Part shown: in pieces, positions 1 to 5,547 of the stretch
How positions within the stretch are numbered: the stretch's first letter is position 1
How the letters are laid out: every line of letters starts with the position of its first letter
Assembly: GCA_000715635.1 (NCBI GenBank)
Contig: KL569182.1
Location: forward strand, 18,062-23,608
Direction of reading: 5' to 3'
Source of the DNA: Streptomyces violaceus
GTDB lineage: Bacteria; Actinomycetota; Actinomycetes; Streptomycetales; Streptomycetaceae
DNA length: 5,547 nucleotides
Translations under genes and position numbers: made by a program
Notes under the pieces: generated by a model
Seen by the model: the letters and a program-made list of their open reading frames with translations, nothing else
Database searches by the model: none
Told to the model about the DNA's origin: nothing

Positions 1-666
1 CGCGAGGCCCGCCGCCGCGTCCAGGTGTTCGGTGAACTGCTGGGCCACGTCGGGGAGTCCGCGCAGTGCCCACAGGGCCCGGGCCGCCGTCCAGGTGGCG
101 TCCCGGGCACGGTCCAGGCTCCAGGAGCCGAGCAGGTGGGTGAGCGGGTCGGCGATCTGGAGGAGGTCGGGGCCCGGCATCAGATCTTCGCGGATGCGCT
201 CCTCCAGCGAGACGAGGAGATCCCCCACCGTGTCGAACTCGTCCTCCAGGTCGGCGGGTGCGCAGTCGAGCGTACGGCAGGTGTCCACGACGGCCAGCGC
301 GAGATCGTGCCCGATGTGCGCGTTGATGCCCGCGAGCGCGAACTGCAACGGCCGTACCCCGGGATGGCGGCGGAACTGGAACAGCGGCCGCCAGCAGGCG
401 GGTGGGCGCCGCTCGCCGGCCGCCGCCTCGACGGCCTCCAGGTACCGCTCCGCGAACCGTACGTCCAGCGTGATCGCGGCGTGCGGGTCCGCGAACCGCC
501 CGGTGTCGACGTACCGGTCCACCGCCTCCGTCACGGCGAGGTAGACGCGGTTGAAGACCGCCACCCCGTCCCGGGGGTGCAGGGTCGCGTCGAGGGCGCG
601 CATGCGGGAGATGACTGCGTCGACCGGAGTGTCCACGGCTGGGGGGACTTGTTCGCATCGCGGCAT
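1..666 (-). CDS. DUF5995 family protein, C-terminus cut by window edge
   Basis: The minus-strand frame is open from an ATG at 666 to the window edge (222 codons, no stop seen). An in-frame TAG lies eight codons upstream, so the ATG at 666 is the earliest ATG start; the Shine-Dalgarno match before it is weak, and Met22 is an alternative start. The protein is soluble-looking and mostly helical, with no signal peptide or membrane segment. Residues 110-127 (ALAGINAHIGHDLALAVV) and the preceding FQFRRHPGVRPLQF resemble the conserved core of the DUF5995 family, which is common in actinomycetes and has no established biochemical role. His117 and His120 with Asp121 are the most suggestive possible metal or active-site residues, but that is inference. 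A second part (about 140-215) has EEF/VGDLL-like helices and a Trp-rich stretch. It is transcribed divergently from the GH6 gene across about 100 bp; nothing shows they work together. Family assignment is from memory of the motif. Confidence 0.8.
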   Translation of the reverse strand, partial: MPRCEQVPPAVDTPVDAVISRMRALDATLHPRDGVAVFNRVYLAVTEAVDRYVDTGRFADPHAAITLDVRFAERYLEAVEAAAGERRPPACWRPLFQFRRHPGVRPLQFALAGINAHIGHDLALAVVDTCRTLDCAPADLEDEFDTVGDLLVSLEERIREDLMPGPDLLQIADPLTHLLGSWSLDRARDATWTAARALWALRGLPDVAQQFTEHLDAAAGLA

Positions 667-769
667 GCGGGCAGAGTCCCAGCTCTAGGCTGGCGGGAGT
701 ACCGGCTGGCCCGGCGCTTCCCCGAAACGGGGGAACGCCGCCCACCGCAGGGGGAGGGGGAGCAGCACC
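667..769. promoter_or_regulatory. Divergent intergenic region with two short inverted repeats
   Basis: This 103-bp spacer separates the divergent DUF5995 and GH6 genes and must hold both promoters unless they are transcribed from further away. Two inverted repeats are visible. One is CCAGC-TCTAG-GCTGG at 679-693, overlapping a TAGGCT that could serve as a -10 element for the plus strand. The other is TTCCCC at 718-723 facing GGGGAA at 730-735, with GAAACG between them. No convincing -35 box at normal spacing was found for either direction, so promoter positions are not called. The second repeat would lie in the 5' leader of the GH6 message if TAGGCT is used. Neither matches the CebR cellulose-utilisation operator (TGGGAGCGCTCCCA). 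Confidence 0.35.
751..762 (+). promoter_or_regulatory. Ribosome binding site that fixes the GTG start of the GH6 gene
   Basis: A purine run GGGGAGGGGGAG ends 7 bases before the GTG at 770, good Shine-Dalgarno placement. The only nearby internal alternative, ATG at 842, has no purine-rich site and would remove the basic N-terminal region. This matters because the TTA codon at 779-781 is in the coding sequence only if translation begins at 770. Confidence 0.7.
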
Positions 770-1972
770 GTGTCAGGCTTACGTGCCCAGCGCCTGGCCG
801 CCCGCAGGGCCGAGCGCAGGCGCGCCGCCCGGCGCGGCGCGATGGTCGTGGCGGCCTCCGTCGTGGTCGCGGCCGGCGCGGTCGCCGGGGTGCTCTCCGC
901 GGTCGACGACCGGCGATCCTCCGACGAGGCCCGGCCCCCCGAGGTGTCGGCCTCGCCCCGATTCGCGCCCCTGCCCGCGGTGCCGTCGGTGTCCCCGTCG
1001 GTCTCCGGCTCCGCCTCGCCCACGCCGTCTGTGACGAAGAGCGCCGTACCCGCGCCTTCACCCCCGAGGACGGAGACCGAGAAGCAGAAGCCGGCCCGTG
1101 CCGTGACCGGCCGGCTCTACCGCCACCCTGATTCCCAGGTGCTCGACTGGATCCGGGCCCACGACGGCGACCCGCGTCACGCGGTCATCGCGTCCCGCAT
1201 CGCCGGCAGGCCGGCCGCCGTCTGGTTCGCCGACTACTCCCCGGACACGCTCACCGCCCGGGTCGCCGCGGTGACGTCCGGCGGTGCCGCACAGGGCCGG
1301 GTGCCCGTCGTCGTGCCGTACGCGATCCCCGGCCGGGACTGCGGCGGCTACTCCGAGGGCGGGGCGCCCGACCTGGACGCGTACGACGCCTGGATCGACC
1401 GGTTCGCGGCCGGGCTGGGCTCCGGCGAGGTCATCGTCGTCCTGGAGCCGGACTCGGTCGCCCAGGCCGAGTGCCTCTCCGCCGGTGAACGCGCGGACCG
1501 CTTCGCCTCGCTGGCCCGGGCCGGCCGCGTCCTGAAGGCCGCCAACCCCCGGGCACGCGTGTACTACGACGCGGGACACTCGGGCTGGAACGCACCCGGC
1601 AAGCAGGCGGCCTGGCTGCGGCAGGCCGGTGCCGCCTCGCCCGAGTCCTCCGACGGGATCTTCAGCAACGTCTCCAACTTCCACACCACGGCCGACGAGG
1701 TCGCCTACGACCGGCAGGTCCTCGACGCCCTCGGCGGTCCGGCGAGCCTGGGCGCCGTCATCGACACCAGCCGCAACGGCAACGGCGCCCCGGCCGACGG
1801 GGAGTGGTGCGACCCGTCGGGCCGCAAGATCGGCCGGACACCGACCCTCGGCACCGGCGAGGCCCGGATCGACGCCTACCTGTGGGTGAAGCTCCCCGGG
1901 GAGTCGGACGGCTGCAAGGGCAGGCCGGGGACCTTCACGGCGTCGTACGCCTACGACTTGGCTTCGTCGTAG
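770..1972 (+). CDS. GH6 family cellulase (beta-1,4-endoglucanase type), membrane-anchored or secreted
   Basis: This 400-residue protein should hydrolyse beta-1,4-glucosidic bonds of cellulose or related glucans with inversion, outside the cell membrane. Residues 1-24 are very basic (ten Arg), followed by a hydrophobic segment at 25-45 with no clear signal-peptidase site, so it is probably a signal anchor; a cleaved signal is possible. Residues 56-110 form a Pro/Ser/Thr-rich linker. The catalytic domain spans about 115-400. GH6 hallmarks are IPGRDCGGYS (186-195), VVLEPDSVA (223-231) with the presumed acid Asp228, YYDAGHSGWN (265-274), DTSRNGNG (332-339) and WVKLPGESDGC (372-382). Asp190, Asp267, Glu378 and Asp380 line up with active-site acids of the Thermobifida Cel6A type. 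Cys191/Cys235 and Cys347/Cys382 have the spacing of the two family disulfides. The catalytic domain is compact, favouring an endoglucanase over a cellobiohydrolase. There is no CBM or other accessory module. The start is GTG with a good ribosome binding site, and codon 4 is TTA. The gene ends inside a tandem repeat, 4 bp from the convergent permease gene. Confidence 0.93.
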   Translation: MSGLRAQRLAARRAERRRAARRGAMVVAASVVVAAGAVAGVLSAVDDRRSSDEARPPEVSASPRFAPLPAVPSVSPSVSGSASPTPSVTKSAVPAPSPPRTETEKQKPARAVTGRLYRHPDSQVLDWIRAHDGDPRHAVIASRIAGRPAAVWFADYSPDTLTARVAAVTSGGAAQGRVPVVVPYAIPGRDCGGYSEGGAPDLDAYDAWIDRFAAGLGSGEVIVVLEPDSVAQAECLSAGERADRFASLARAGRVLKAANPRARVYYDAGHSGWNAPGKQAAWLRQAGAASPESSDGIFSNVSNFHTTADEVAYDRQVLDALGGPASLGAVIDTSRNGNGAPADGEWCDPSGRKIGRTPTLGTGEARIDAYLWVKLPGESDGCKGRPGTFTASYAYDLASS

Positions 1973-2002
1973 GACGCTACGACTTGGCGTCGTCGTAGGA
2001 CG
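1951..2002. repeat. 26-bp tandem duplication spanning the convergent gene ends
   Basis: Copies at 1951-1976 and 1977-2002 are directly adjacent and differ at one base (T at 1963, G at 1989). Copy 1 on the plus strand encodes the cellulase end YDLASS-stop. Copy 2 on the minus strand encodes the permease end SYDDAKS-stop. Copy 2 on the plus strand would also read YDLASS-stop, and copy 1 on the minus strand SYDEAKS-stop, so each copy can end both genes. The single difference is silent for the cellulase (Ala) and Asp/Glu for the permease. The unit length is not a multiple of three, so the second reading in each direction falls in another frame. Confidence 0.95.
1966..1983. terminator. Candidate bidirectional hairpin at the convergent gene junction
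   Basis: GTCGTAG (1966-1972), loop GACG (1973-1976) and CTACGAC (1977-1983) form a perfect 7-bp stem with a four-base loop. The loop is exactly the gap between the two genes, and both stop codons are in the stem. Competing hairpins exist within each repeat copy: CCTACGAC/GTCGTAGG at 1950-1973 and CTACGAC/GTCGTAG at 1977-1998, each with an 8-base loop. No U-tract follows on either strand. Stem-loops without a U-tract are proposed terminators in actinomycetes, so termination here is plausible but unproven. Confidence 0.45.
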
Positions 2003-3356
2003 AGGTGCCCTCGTCCAGCAGCGGATGCTGCGTCTTCAGATGGGCCGGGGCGAAGGTGCGCAGCGCGTGGTAGCCGGTGATGACGACGACCGTGCCGAGC
2101 GCGATGCCGCTCAGCGAGAACGTGTCCGTGAACTCCATGGAGACGTTGCCGACGCCGATGATGATGCCCGCCGCCGCCGGGACCAGGTTCAGCGGATTGC
2201 GCAGATCCACCCCGGCGTTGAGCCAGATCTGGGCGCCGAGCAGGCCGATCATGCCGTACAGGATGACGGTGATGCCGCCGAGTACACCGCCCGGGATCGC
2301 CGCGACGACCGCGCCGAACTTCGGGCAGACGCCGAACAGCAGGGCGAAGCCGGCGGCGGCCCAGTAGGCGGCCGTCGAGTAGACGCGGGTCGCGGCCATC
2401 ACGCCGATGTTCTCGGAATAGGTGGTGTTGGGCGGACCGCCGACCGCGGTGGACAGCATCGAGCCGACGCCGTCGGCCGAGATCGCCGTGCCGAGCTTGT
2501 CGTCCAGCGAGTCGCCGGTCATCTCGCCGACCGCCTTCACATGCCCGGCGTTCTCCGCGACCAGCGCGATGACGACCGGCAGGGCGACCAGGATCGCCGA
2601 CCACTCGAAGGACGGGCCGTGCAGCGTCGGAAGCCCGATCCAGTCGGCCTTGCCCACGCCGGAGAGGTCGAGCCGCCAGTGGTCGGTGAGCTTGCCGCTC
2701 GCGTCCACCGAGTGGATCTTTCCGAAGACCAGATCGGACACCCAGGAGACGCCGTATCCGAAGACCAGCCCCAGGAAGATCGCGATCCGGGACCAGAAAC
2801 CCCGCAGGCAGACGACCGCCAGACCGGTGAACAGCATCGTCAGCAGGGCCGTCCACTGGTCCTGCGGCCAGTACGTCGAGGCCGTCACCGGCGCCAGGTT
2901 GAAGCCGATCAGCATCACCACGGCGCCGGTCACGACCGGCGGCATCGTGGCGTGGATGATCCGCGCCCCGAACCGCCGCACGGCGAGCCCCACCAGGAAC
3001 AGCGCGGCGCCGACGACGAAGACCGCGCCGGTGACGCTGGCGCTGCTGCCGCCCTGCGCGCGGATGACCGCCGCCACACCCACGAAGGACAGCGAGCAGC
3101 CCAGGTAACTGGGGACGCGGCCGCGCGTGGCCAGCAGGAACACGACGGTCGCGACGCCCGACATCATGATCGCGAGGTTGGGGTCGAGGCCCATCAGGAC
3201 CGGAGCCACGAAGGACGCCCCGAACATGGCCACCACGTGCTGGGCGCCGAGCCCGGCCGTGCGGGGCCACGAGAGCCGCTCGTCGGGGCGGACCACCGCG
3301 CCGGGCGCCGGGGTGCGTCCGTCGCCGTGCAGTTTCCAGCGGACGCCGAGATCCAT
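1977..3356 (-). CDS. uraA: NCS2 family nucleobase permease, probable uracil:H+ symporter
   Basis: This 459-residue inner-membrane protein should import uracil with protons for pyrimidine salvage. It has the many hydrophobic segments of the NCS2 (UraA/PbuX) fold between about residues 34 and 435, after a hydrophilic N-terminus of about 30 residues and before a soluble tail of about 22. The QH pair at 39-40 in GAQHVVAMFGASFVAP is the TM1 motif. VAENAGH (267-272 region) gives Glu268 and His272, and GGPPNTTYSENIGVMA gives Glu315; these correspond to Glu241, His245 and Glu290 of E. coli UraA, which contact uracil and the proton path. The context SENIGVMAATRVYS is closer to uracil than to xanthine/urate permeases, but another pyrimidine or purine cannot be excluded. 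The ATG at 3356 begins a typical streptomycete N-terminus, although it has no strong ribosome binding site, only an AAAG-like stretch. It follows the MFS gene after 119 bp and converges on the cellulase gene. Confidence 0.92.
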   Translation of the reverse strand: MDLGVRWKLHGDGRTPAPGAVVRPDERLSWPRTAGLGAQHVVAMFGASFVAPVLMGLDPNLAIMMSGVATVVFLLATRGRVPSYLGCSLSFVGVAAVIRAQGGSSASVTGAVFVVGAALFLVGLAVRRFGARIIHATMPPVVTGAVVMLIGFNLAPVTASTYWPQDQWTALLTMLFTGLAVVCLRGFWSRIAIFLGLVFGYGVSWVSDLVFGKIHSVDASGKLTDHWRLDLSGVGKADWIGLPTLHGPSFEWSAILVALPVVIALVAENAGHVKAVGEMTGDSLDDKLGTAISADGVGSMLSTAVGGPPNTTYSENIGVMAATRVYSTAAYWAAAGFALLFGVCPKFGAVVAAIPGGVLGGITVILYGMIGLLGAQIWLNAGVDLRNPLNLVPAAAGIIIGVGNVSMEFTDTFSLSGIALGTVVVITGYHALRTFAPAHLKTQHPLLDEGTSSYDDAKS

Positions 3357-3390
3357 GGTGCGGTATCGCTTTCGTCGTGCGTGCGAGTAT

Positions 3391-3406
3391 CCGGACCATT
3401 GTCCGG
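3391..3406. promoter_or_regulatory. Inverted repeat upstream of the permease gene, possible operator
   Basis: CCGGAC-CATT-GTCCGG is a perfect 6-bp inverted repeat with a four-base centre, 35-50 bp upstream of the permease ATG. A GGATACT, which could be a -10 element for the minus strand, overlaps its permease-side edge. It could be a repressor site or a leader hairpin. I do not recognise the regulator, and no -35 box is convincing. Confidence 0.35.
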
Positions 3407-3455
3407 GTGCGTCGGCGGTGCTGGTGACCGGGGCTGATCAGGGCGACCGCGTCTC

Positions 3456-3470
3456 CACCCGGGCCGGGTG
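3456..3470. terminator. Palindrome just after the MFS stop codon, possible terminator
   Basis: CACCCGG-G-CCGGGTG is a 15-bp palindrome that begins 5 bases beyond the MFS stop codon on the minus strand. In RNA it would fold as a 5-bp G/C stem with a 5-base loop. No U-run follows, so it would be a U-less actinomycete-type terminator or an attenuating hairpin. Its place between the MFS gene and the permease gene argues for at least partial transcriptional separation. Confidence 0.35.
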
Positions 3471-3475
3471 CCGGC

Positions 3476-4684
3476 TCAGGGCCGCGGGTCGGGAACCGCC
3501 GCCGTCTCCGGGCGGCTGATCTTCGCCCGGTCGCCGGGGCGCAGCACACGCGCGAACGCCACCAGGCCGCAGGACAGCAGCGTCACCAGGCAGAACGACA
3601 CCATCAGGCTGGTCGCCTGGGCCAGCATGCCGATCGCGCTCGGCGCGATCAGGCCCGAGGTGTACGTGATGGTCGCGACGCCCGCGATGGCCAGGCTCGG
3701 GTTGGAGCCGCTGCGGCCCGCCGCCGCGAAGCACAGCGGTACGACGACCGCGATGCCCAGGCCCATCAGCGCGAACCCGCTCATGGCCACCGCCGGACGG
3801 TCCGCGACGACGATCAGCAGACCGCCGAGAACGGCGAGCACACCGCTGACCCGTACGGTCCGTACGGCACCGAAGCGGTCCACGATCCGGTCGCCGGCGA
3901 TCCGGGCGATGGCCATGGTGAGCGTGAAGCCCGTCGTGCACGCCGCCGCGAGACCGGCCGAGGTCTCCAACTGCTCCCGCAGGTAGACCGCCGACCAGTC
4001 CAGGCTCGCGCCCTCGGCGAACACCGCGCAGAACCCGATCGCGCCGATGAGCAGCGCCGACCGGGGCGGCAGCGCGAACCTCGGGGGCGGCTCCTCGTCC
4101 TCGGCGGGCTGGAGATCGAGCACCCACTGGCAGGACAGCACGCCGATGACGGTGAGGACCACCGCGGCCAGCACGTGATGCAGCCGGGCGTCCGAACCGA
4201 GGTGTGCGGCGAGCGTGCCGGCCGCCGAGCCGATCAGGGCACCCGCGCTCCACATGCCGTGCAGCCCGGACATGATCGACCGGCCGAGCCGGTTCTCCAC
4301 CTCGACACCGAGCGCGTTCATCGCCACGTCCGCCATGCCCGCCGTCGCGCCGTACGTGAACAGGGCCAGGCAGAGTGTGAGCAGGTTGGGGGCGAGGGAC
4401 GGCAGGACCAGCGAGAGGGTCCACAGGGCGATCAGTCCGCGCAGCGCGTTGCGGGCTCCGAACCGGTGGCTGACGCTGCCGGCGAGCGGCATCGCGACGG
4501 ACGCGCCGAGCGCGGGGAAGGCGAGCGCGATCCCCAACTGCCCGGCGCTCACGTCCGCGTGGTCCTGGATCCAGGGCACGCGGGTGGCGAACGAGCCGGT
4601 CACGGCGCCGTGCACGGCGAAGACCGCGGCCACGGCGTACCGGGACCGTTTCACCTCGCACAGTTCGTCGACCACGTTGCCCAT
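3476..4684 (-). CDS. MFS transporter, YbjJ-like / sugar-porter type
   Basis: This 402-residue inner-membrane protein has about 12 hydrophobic segments between residues 16 and 382, split by a hydrophilic loop at about 190-207 (PAEDEEPPPR), as expected for an MFS carrier. The loop motif GSVSHRFGAR lies at 69-78, and its repeat in the second half is GDRIVDRFG at 264-272. FATRVPWIQ (32-40) after TM1 and MNALGVEVENRLGRSIMSGLHGMWS (122-146 region) resemble the E. coli YbjJ and fucose-permease-like branch, so a sugar or related small polar solute is the likeliest substrate; the direction of transport is not visible. The start ATG at 4684 has GGAGGGGGAC upstream (4691-4700). The gene diverges from a ROK regulator gene with a palindromic site between them, so it is probably controlled by that protein. 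A hydrophilic tail of about 20 residues ends the protein. Confidence 0.9.
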   Translation of the reverse strand: MGNVVDELCEVKRSRYAVAAVFAVHGAVTGSFATRVPWIQDHADVSAGQLGIALAFPALGASVAMPLAGSVSHRFGARNALRGLIALWTLSLVLPSLAPNLLTLCLALFTYGATAGMADVAMNALGVEVENRLGRSIMSGLHGMWSAGALIGSAAGTLAAHLGSDARLHHVLAAVVLTVIGVLSCQWVLDLQPAEDEEPPPRFALPPRSALLIGAIGFCAVFAEGASLDWSAVYLREQLETSAGLAAACTTGFTLTMAIARIAGDRIVDRFGAVRTVRVSGVLAVLGGLLIVVADRPAVAMSGFALMGLGIAVVVPLCFAAAGRSGSNPSLAIAGVATITYTSGLIAPSAIGMLAQATSLMVSFCLVTLLSCGLVAFARVLRPGDRAKISRPETAAVPDPRP

Positions 4685-4736
4685 TCTGCGGTCCCCCTCC
4701 AGATCTCTGCCGCACTCACGTCATGCGGGCGTAAAC

Positions 4737-4757
4737 TATCAGGAACCTTGCCTGATA
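4737..4757. promoter_or_regulatory. Putative ROK regulator operator between divergent MFS and ROK genes
   Basis: TATCAGG (4737-4743), AACCTTG and CCTGATA (4751-4757) form a perfect 7-bp inverted repeat, 21 bp overall, in a locally AT-rich stretch (about 4731-4770) within a very GC-rich region. It is 53 bp from the MFS start and 61 bp from the ROK start. The GATAAT at 4754-4759 could be a -10 element for the plus strand, and TAGTTT (complement of 4733-4738) one for the minus strand. Neither has a good -35 match, but both overlap the repeat, so a bound repressor would block both promoters. ROK repressors such as NagC and Mlc bind AT-rich palindromes of about this size. That this ROK protein binds here is inference from position. 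Confidence 0.7.
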
Positions 4758-4817
4758 ATAAGAGGGTTTCCCGTCGGGCCACGACCGACGGACTCGCCGA
4801 TCTGGAAGGATCCCGGC

Positions 4818-5547
4818 ATGCCCGCATCCCCGAGCACCGCCCGGGCCATCAACGACCGGCACGCCCTGCGTCTGCTCCAGCAGGAGGGCCCGCTGACGGC
4901 AGGGCAGTTGAAGCAGCTCACCGGTCTGTCCCGGCCGACCGTCGCCGACCTCGTCGAACGCCTCACCGCCGCCGGACTGATCGCGGTGGTCGGCGAGGCG
5001 GGGGAGCAGCGGCGCGGGCCCAACGCCAAGGTGTACGGCATCGTCGCCGACCGGGCGCACCTCGCCGCGCTGGACGTACGCACCGAGGGTGTCTCCGTGG
5101 CCGTCGCCGACCTGGTGGGCCGGGTACTGGCCGAGGCCTGGGTGCCCATCACGGGTGACATGGGAACGGGTCCCGCAGTGGAACAGGCGGTCGCGCTGGT
5201 CGAGCGGGTGGTGAAGGAGGCCGAGGCCGACCGGCTGCACACCGTCGGCATCGGGGCGCCCGGCCTGATCGACCCGGCCAGCGGCGAACTCCGCGACTCC
5301 TCCGGGCTGCCCGAGTGGCACCGGCGCCTGGTCGCCGCCCTCCAGGAGCGGCTGCCCGAGGCGCGGGTGAGCGTCGAGAACGAGACCAACCTCGCGGCAC
5401 TGGCCGAGCAGCGCGACGGCGTCGCCCGGGACCGGGACACCTTCGTCCTGCTGTGGCTGGGCCACGGCACGGGCGCGGCCGTGGTCCTCGACGGCGCACT
5501 ACGCCGCGGTGCCTCCGGTGGCACCGGCGAAATCGGCTTCCTTCCGG
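4818..5547 (+). CDS. ROK family transcriptional regulator, C-terminus cut by window edge
   Basis: The frame is open from ATG 4818 to the window edge (243 complete codons). GGAAGGA at 4804-4810 is a good ribosome binding site 7 bases before the start. Residues 15-57 form a MarR-like winged helix-turn-helix; the recognition helix is probably LSRPTVADLVERL (37-49). The ROK sugar-kinase-like domain starts near residue 82. LAALDVRTEGVSVAVADL (82-99) replaces the DxGxT phosphate-binding motif of active kinases, so ATP use is unlikely. GIGAPGLID (144-152) is the conserved ROK segment. VENETNLAALAE (186-197) has Glu189 where kinases have the catalytic Asp. GHGTGAAVVLDGALRRGASGGTGEIG (215-240) is the ROK signature region. 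The usual zinc-binding His/Cys cluster would lie beyond the window. Full ROK repressors have about 380-400 residues, so roughly 60% is present. It probably represses the divergent MFS gene through the palindrome between them, with a sugar as inducer. Confidence 0.92.
   Translation, partial: MPASPSTARAINDRHALRLLQQEGPLTAGQLKQLTGLSRPTVADLVERLTAAGLIAVVGEAGEQRRGPNAKVYGIVADRAHLAALDVRTEGVSVAVADLVGRVLAEAWVPITGDMGTGPAVEQAVALVERVVKEAEADRLHTVGIGAPGLIDPASGELRDSSGLPEWHRRLVAALQERLPEARVSVENETNLAALAEQRDGVARDRDTFVLLWLGHGTGAAVVLDGALRRGASGGTGEIGFLP

Noticed and set aside
667..769. CebR-type cellulose operator upstream of the cellulase
   Set aside because: No match to TGGGAGCGCTCCCA; the repeats here have different half-sites.
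25..1131. Long plus-strand open frame of 368 codons opposite the DUF5995 gene and into the GH6 gene
   Set aside because: Its translation is Arg/Gly/Pro-rich with no family resemblance and it conflicts with two well-supported genes; it is a by-product of high G+C.
1951..2002. CRISPR array or attachment site
   Set aside because: There are only two directly adjacent copies with no spacers, and no integrase or cas gene is nearby; a simple tandem duplication explains it.
2025..3437. 470-codon plus-strand open frame opposite the permease
   Set aside because: The product is rich in Asp, Arg, His and Gln with no domain pattern, typical of the antisense of a GC-rich membrane protein gene.
1951..3549. 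532-codon minus-strand open frame overlapping the permease in another frame
   Set aside because: It is an Arg-rich shadow of the permease; it ends in repeat copy 1 only because that copy also carries a minus-strand stop.
3476..4684. Drug-efflux function for the MFS protein
   Set aside because: The motif pattern is closer to YbjJ/sugar-porter proteins and the divergent regulator is ROK, not TetR or MarR; efflux cannot be strictly excluded.
3438..4715. 425-codon minus-strand open frame in another frame of the MFS gene
   Set aside because: Arg/Gly-rich, with no membrane segments, whereas the chosen frame has clear MFS motifs and a ribosome binding site.
4716..5465. Minus-strand open frame opposite the ROK gene
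   Set aside because: No recognisable domain, and the plus-strand frame is a clear ROK regulator.

Overview
The window looks like chromosomal DNA of a Streptomyces or a close actinomycete relative. The evidence is very high G+C, strongly G/C-biased third codon positions, almost no TTA codons, and proteins of recognisable actinobacterial type. It holds five protein genes, two of them cut by the window edges. I see no rRNA, tRNA, CRISPR array, transposase or phage gene.

Left part (1-1972): a DUF5995-family gene on the minus strand runs off the left edge. It diverges from a plus-strand gene for a glycoside hydrolase family 6 (GH6) cellulase. The cellulase has a very basic N-terminus, one membrane segment or uncleaved signal, a Pro/Ser linker and a complete catalytic domain, but no carbohydrate-binding module. 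Its fourth codon is TTA, the rare leucine codon read by the bldA tRNA in Streptomyces.

Centre (1977-3356): a minus-strand NCS2 nucleobase permease of the UraA (uracil) type converges on the cellulase gene with only 4 bp between the stop codons. This junction is a 26-bp near-perfect tandem duplication. Each copy encodes the C-terminal end and stop of both genes, one on each strand, and the 4-bp gap is the loop of a hairpin that contains both stops.

Right part (3476-5547): a minus-strand MFS transporter of the YbjJ-like sugar-porter type diverges from a plus-strand ROK-family transcriptional regulator that runs off the right edge. The spacer between them is unusually AT-rich and carries a 21-bp inverted repeat (TATCAGG-N7-CCTGATA). 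The simple reading is a local repressor-transporter pair in which the ROK protein binds this site and controls the MFS gene and perhaps itself, with a sugar or sugar derivative as ligand. The uracil permease lies 119 bp downstream of the MFS gene on the same strand. A palindrome just after the MFS stop and another upstream of the permease start suggest it may be a separate transcription unit.

Most of the window is ordinary streptomycete core or accessory metabolism. The least ordinary parts are the duplicated convergent gene ends, the early TTA codon in the cellulase gene and the ROK operator candidate. I found no clear sign of a wholly new system.
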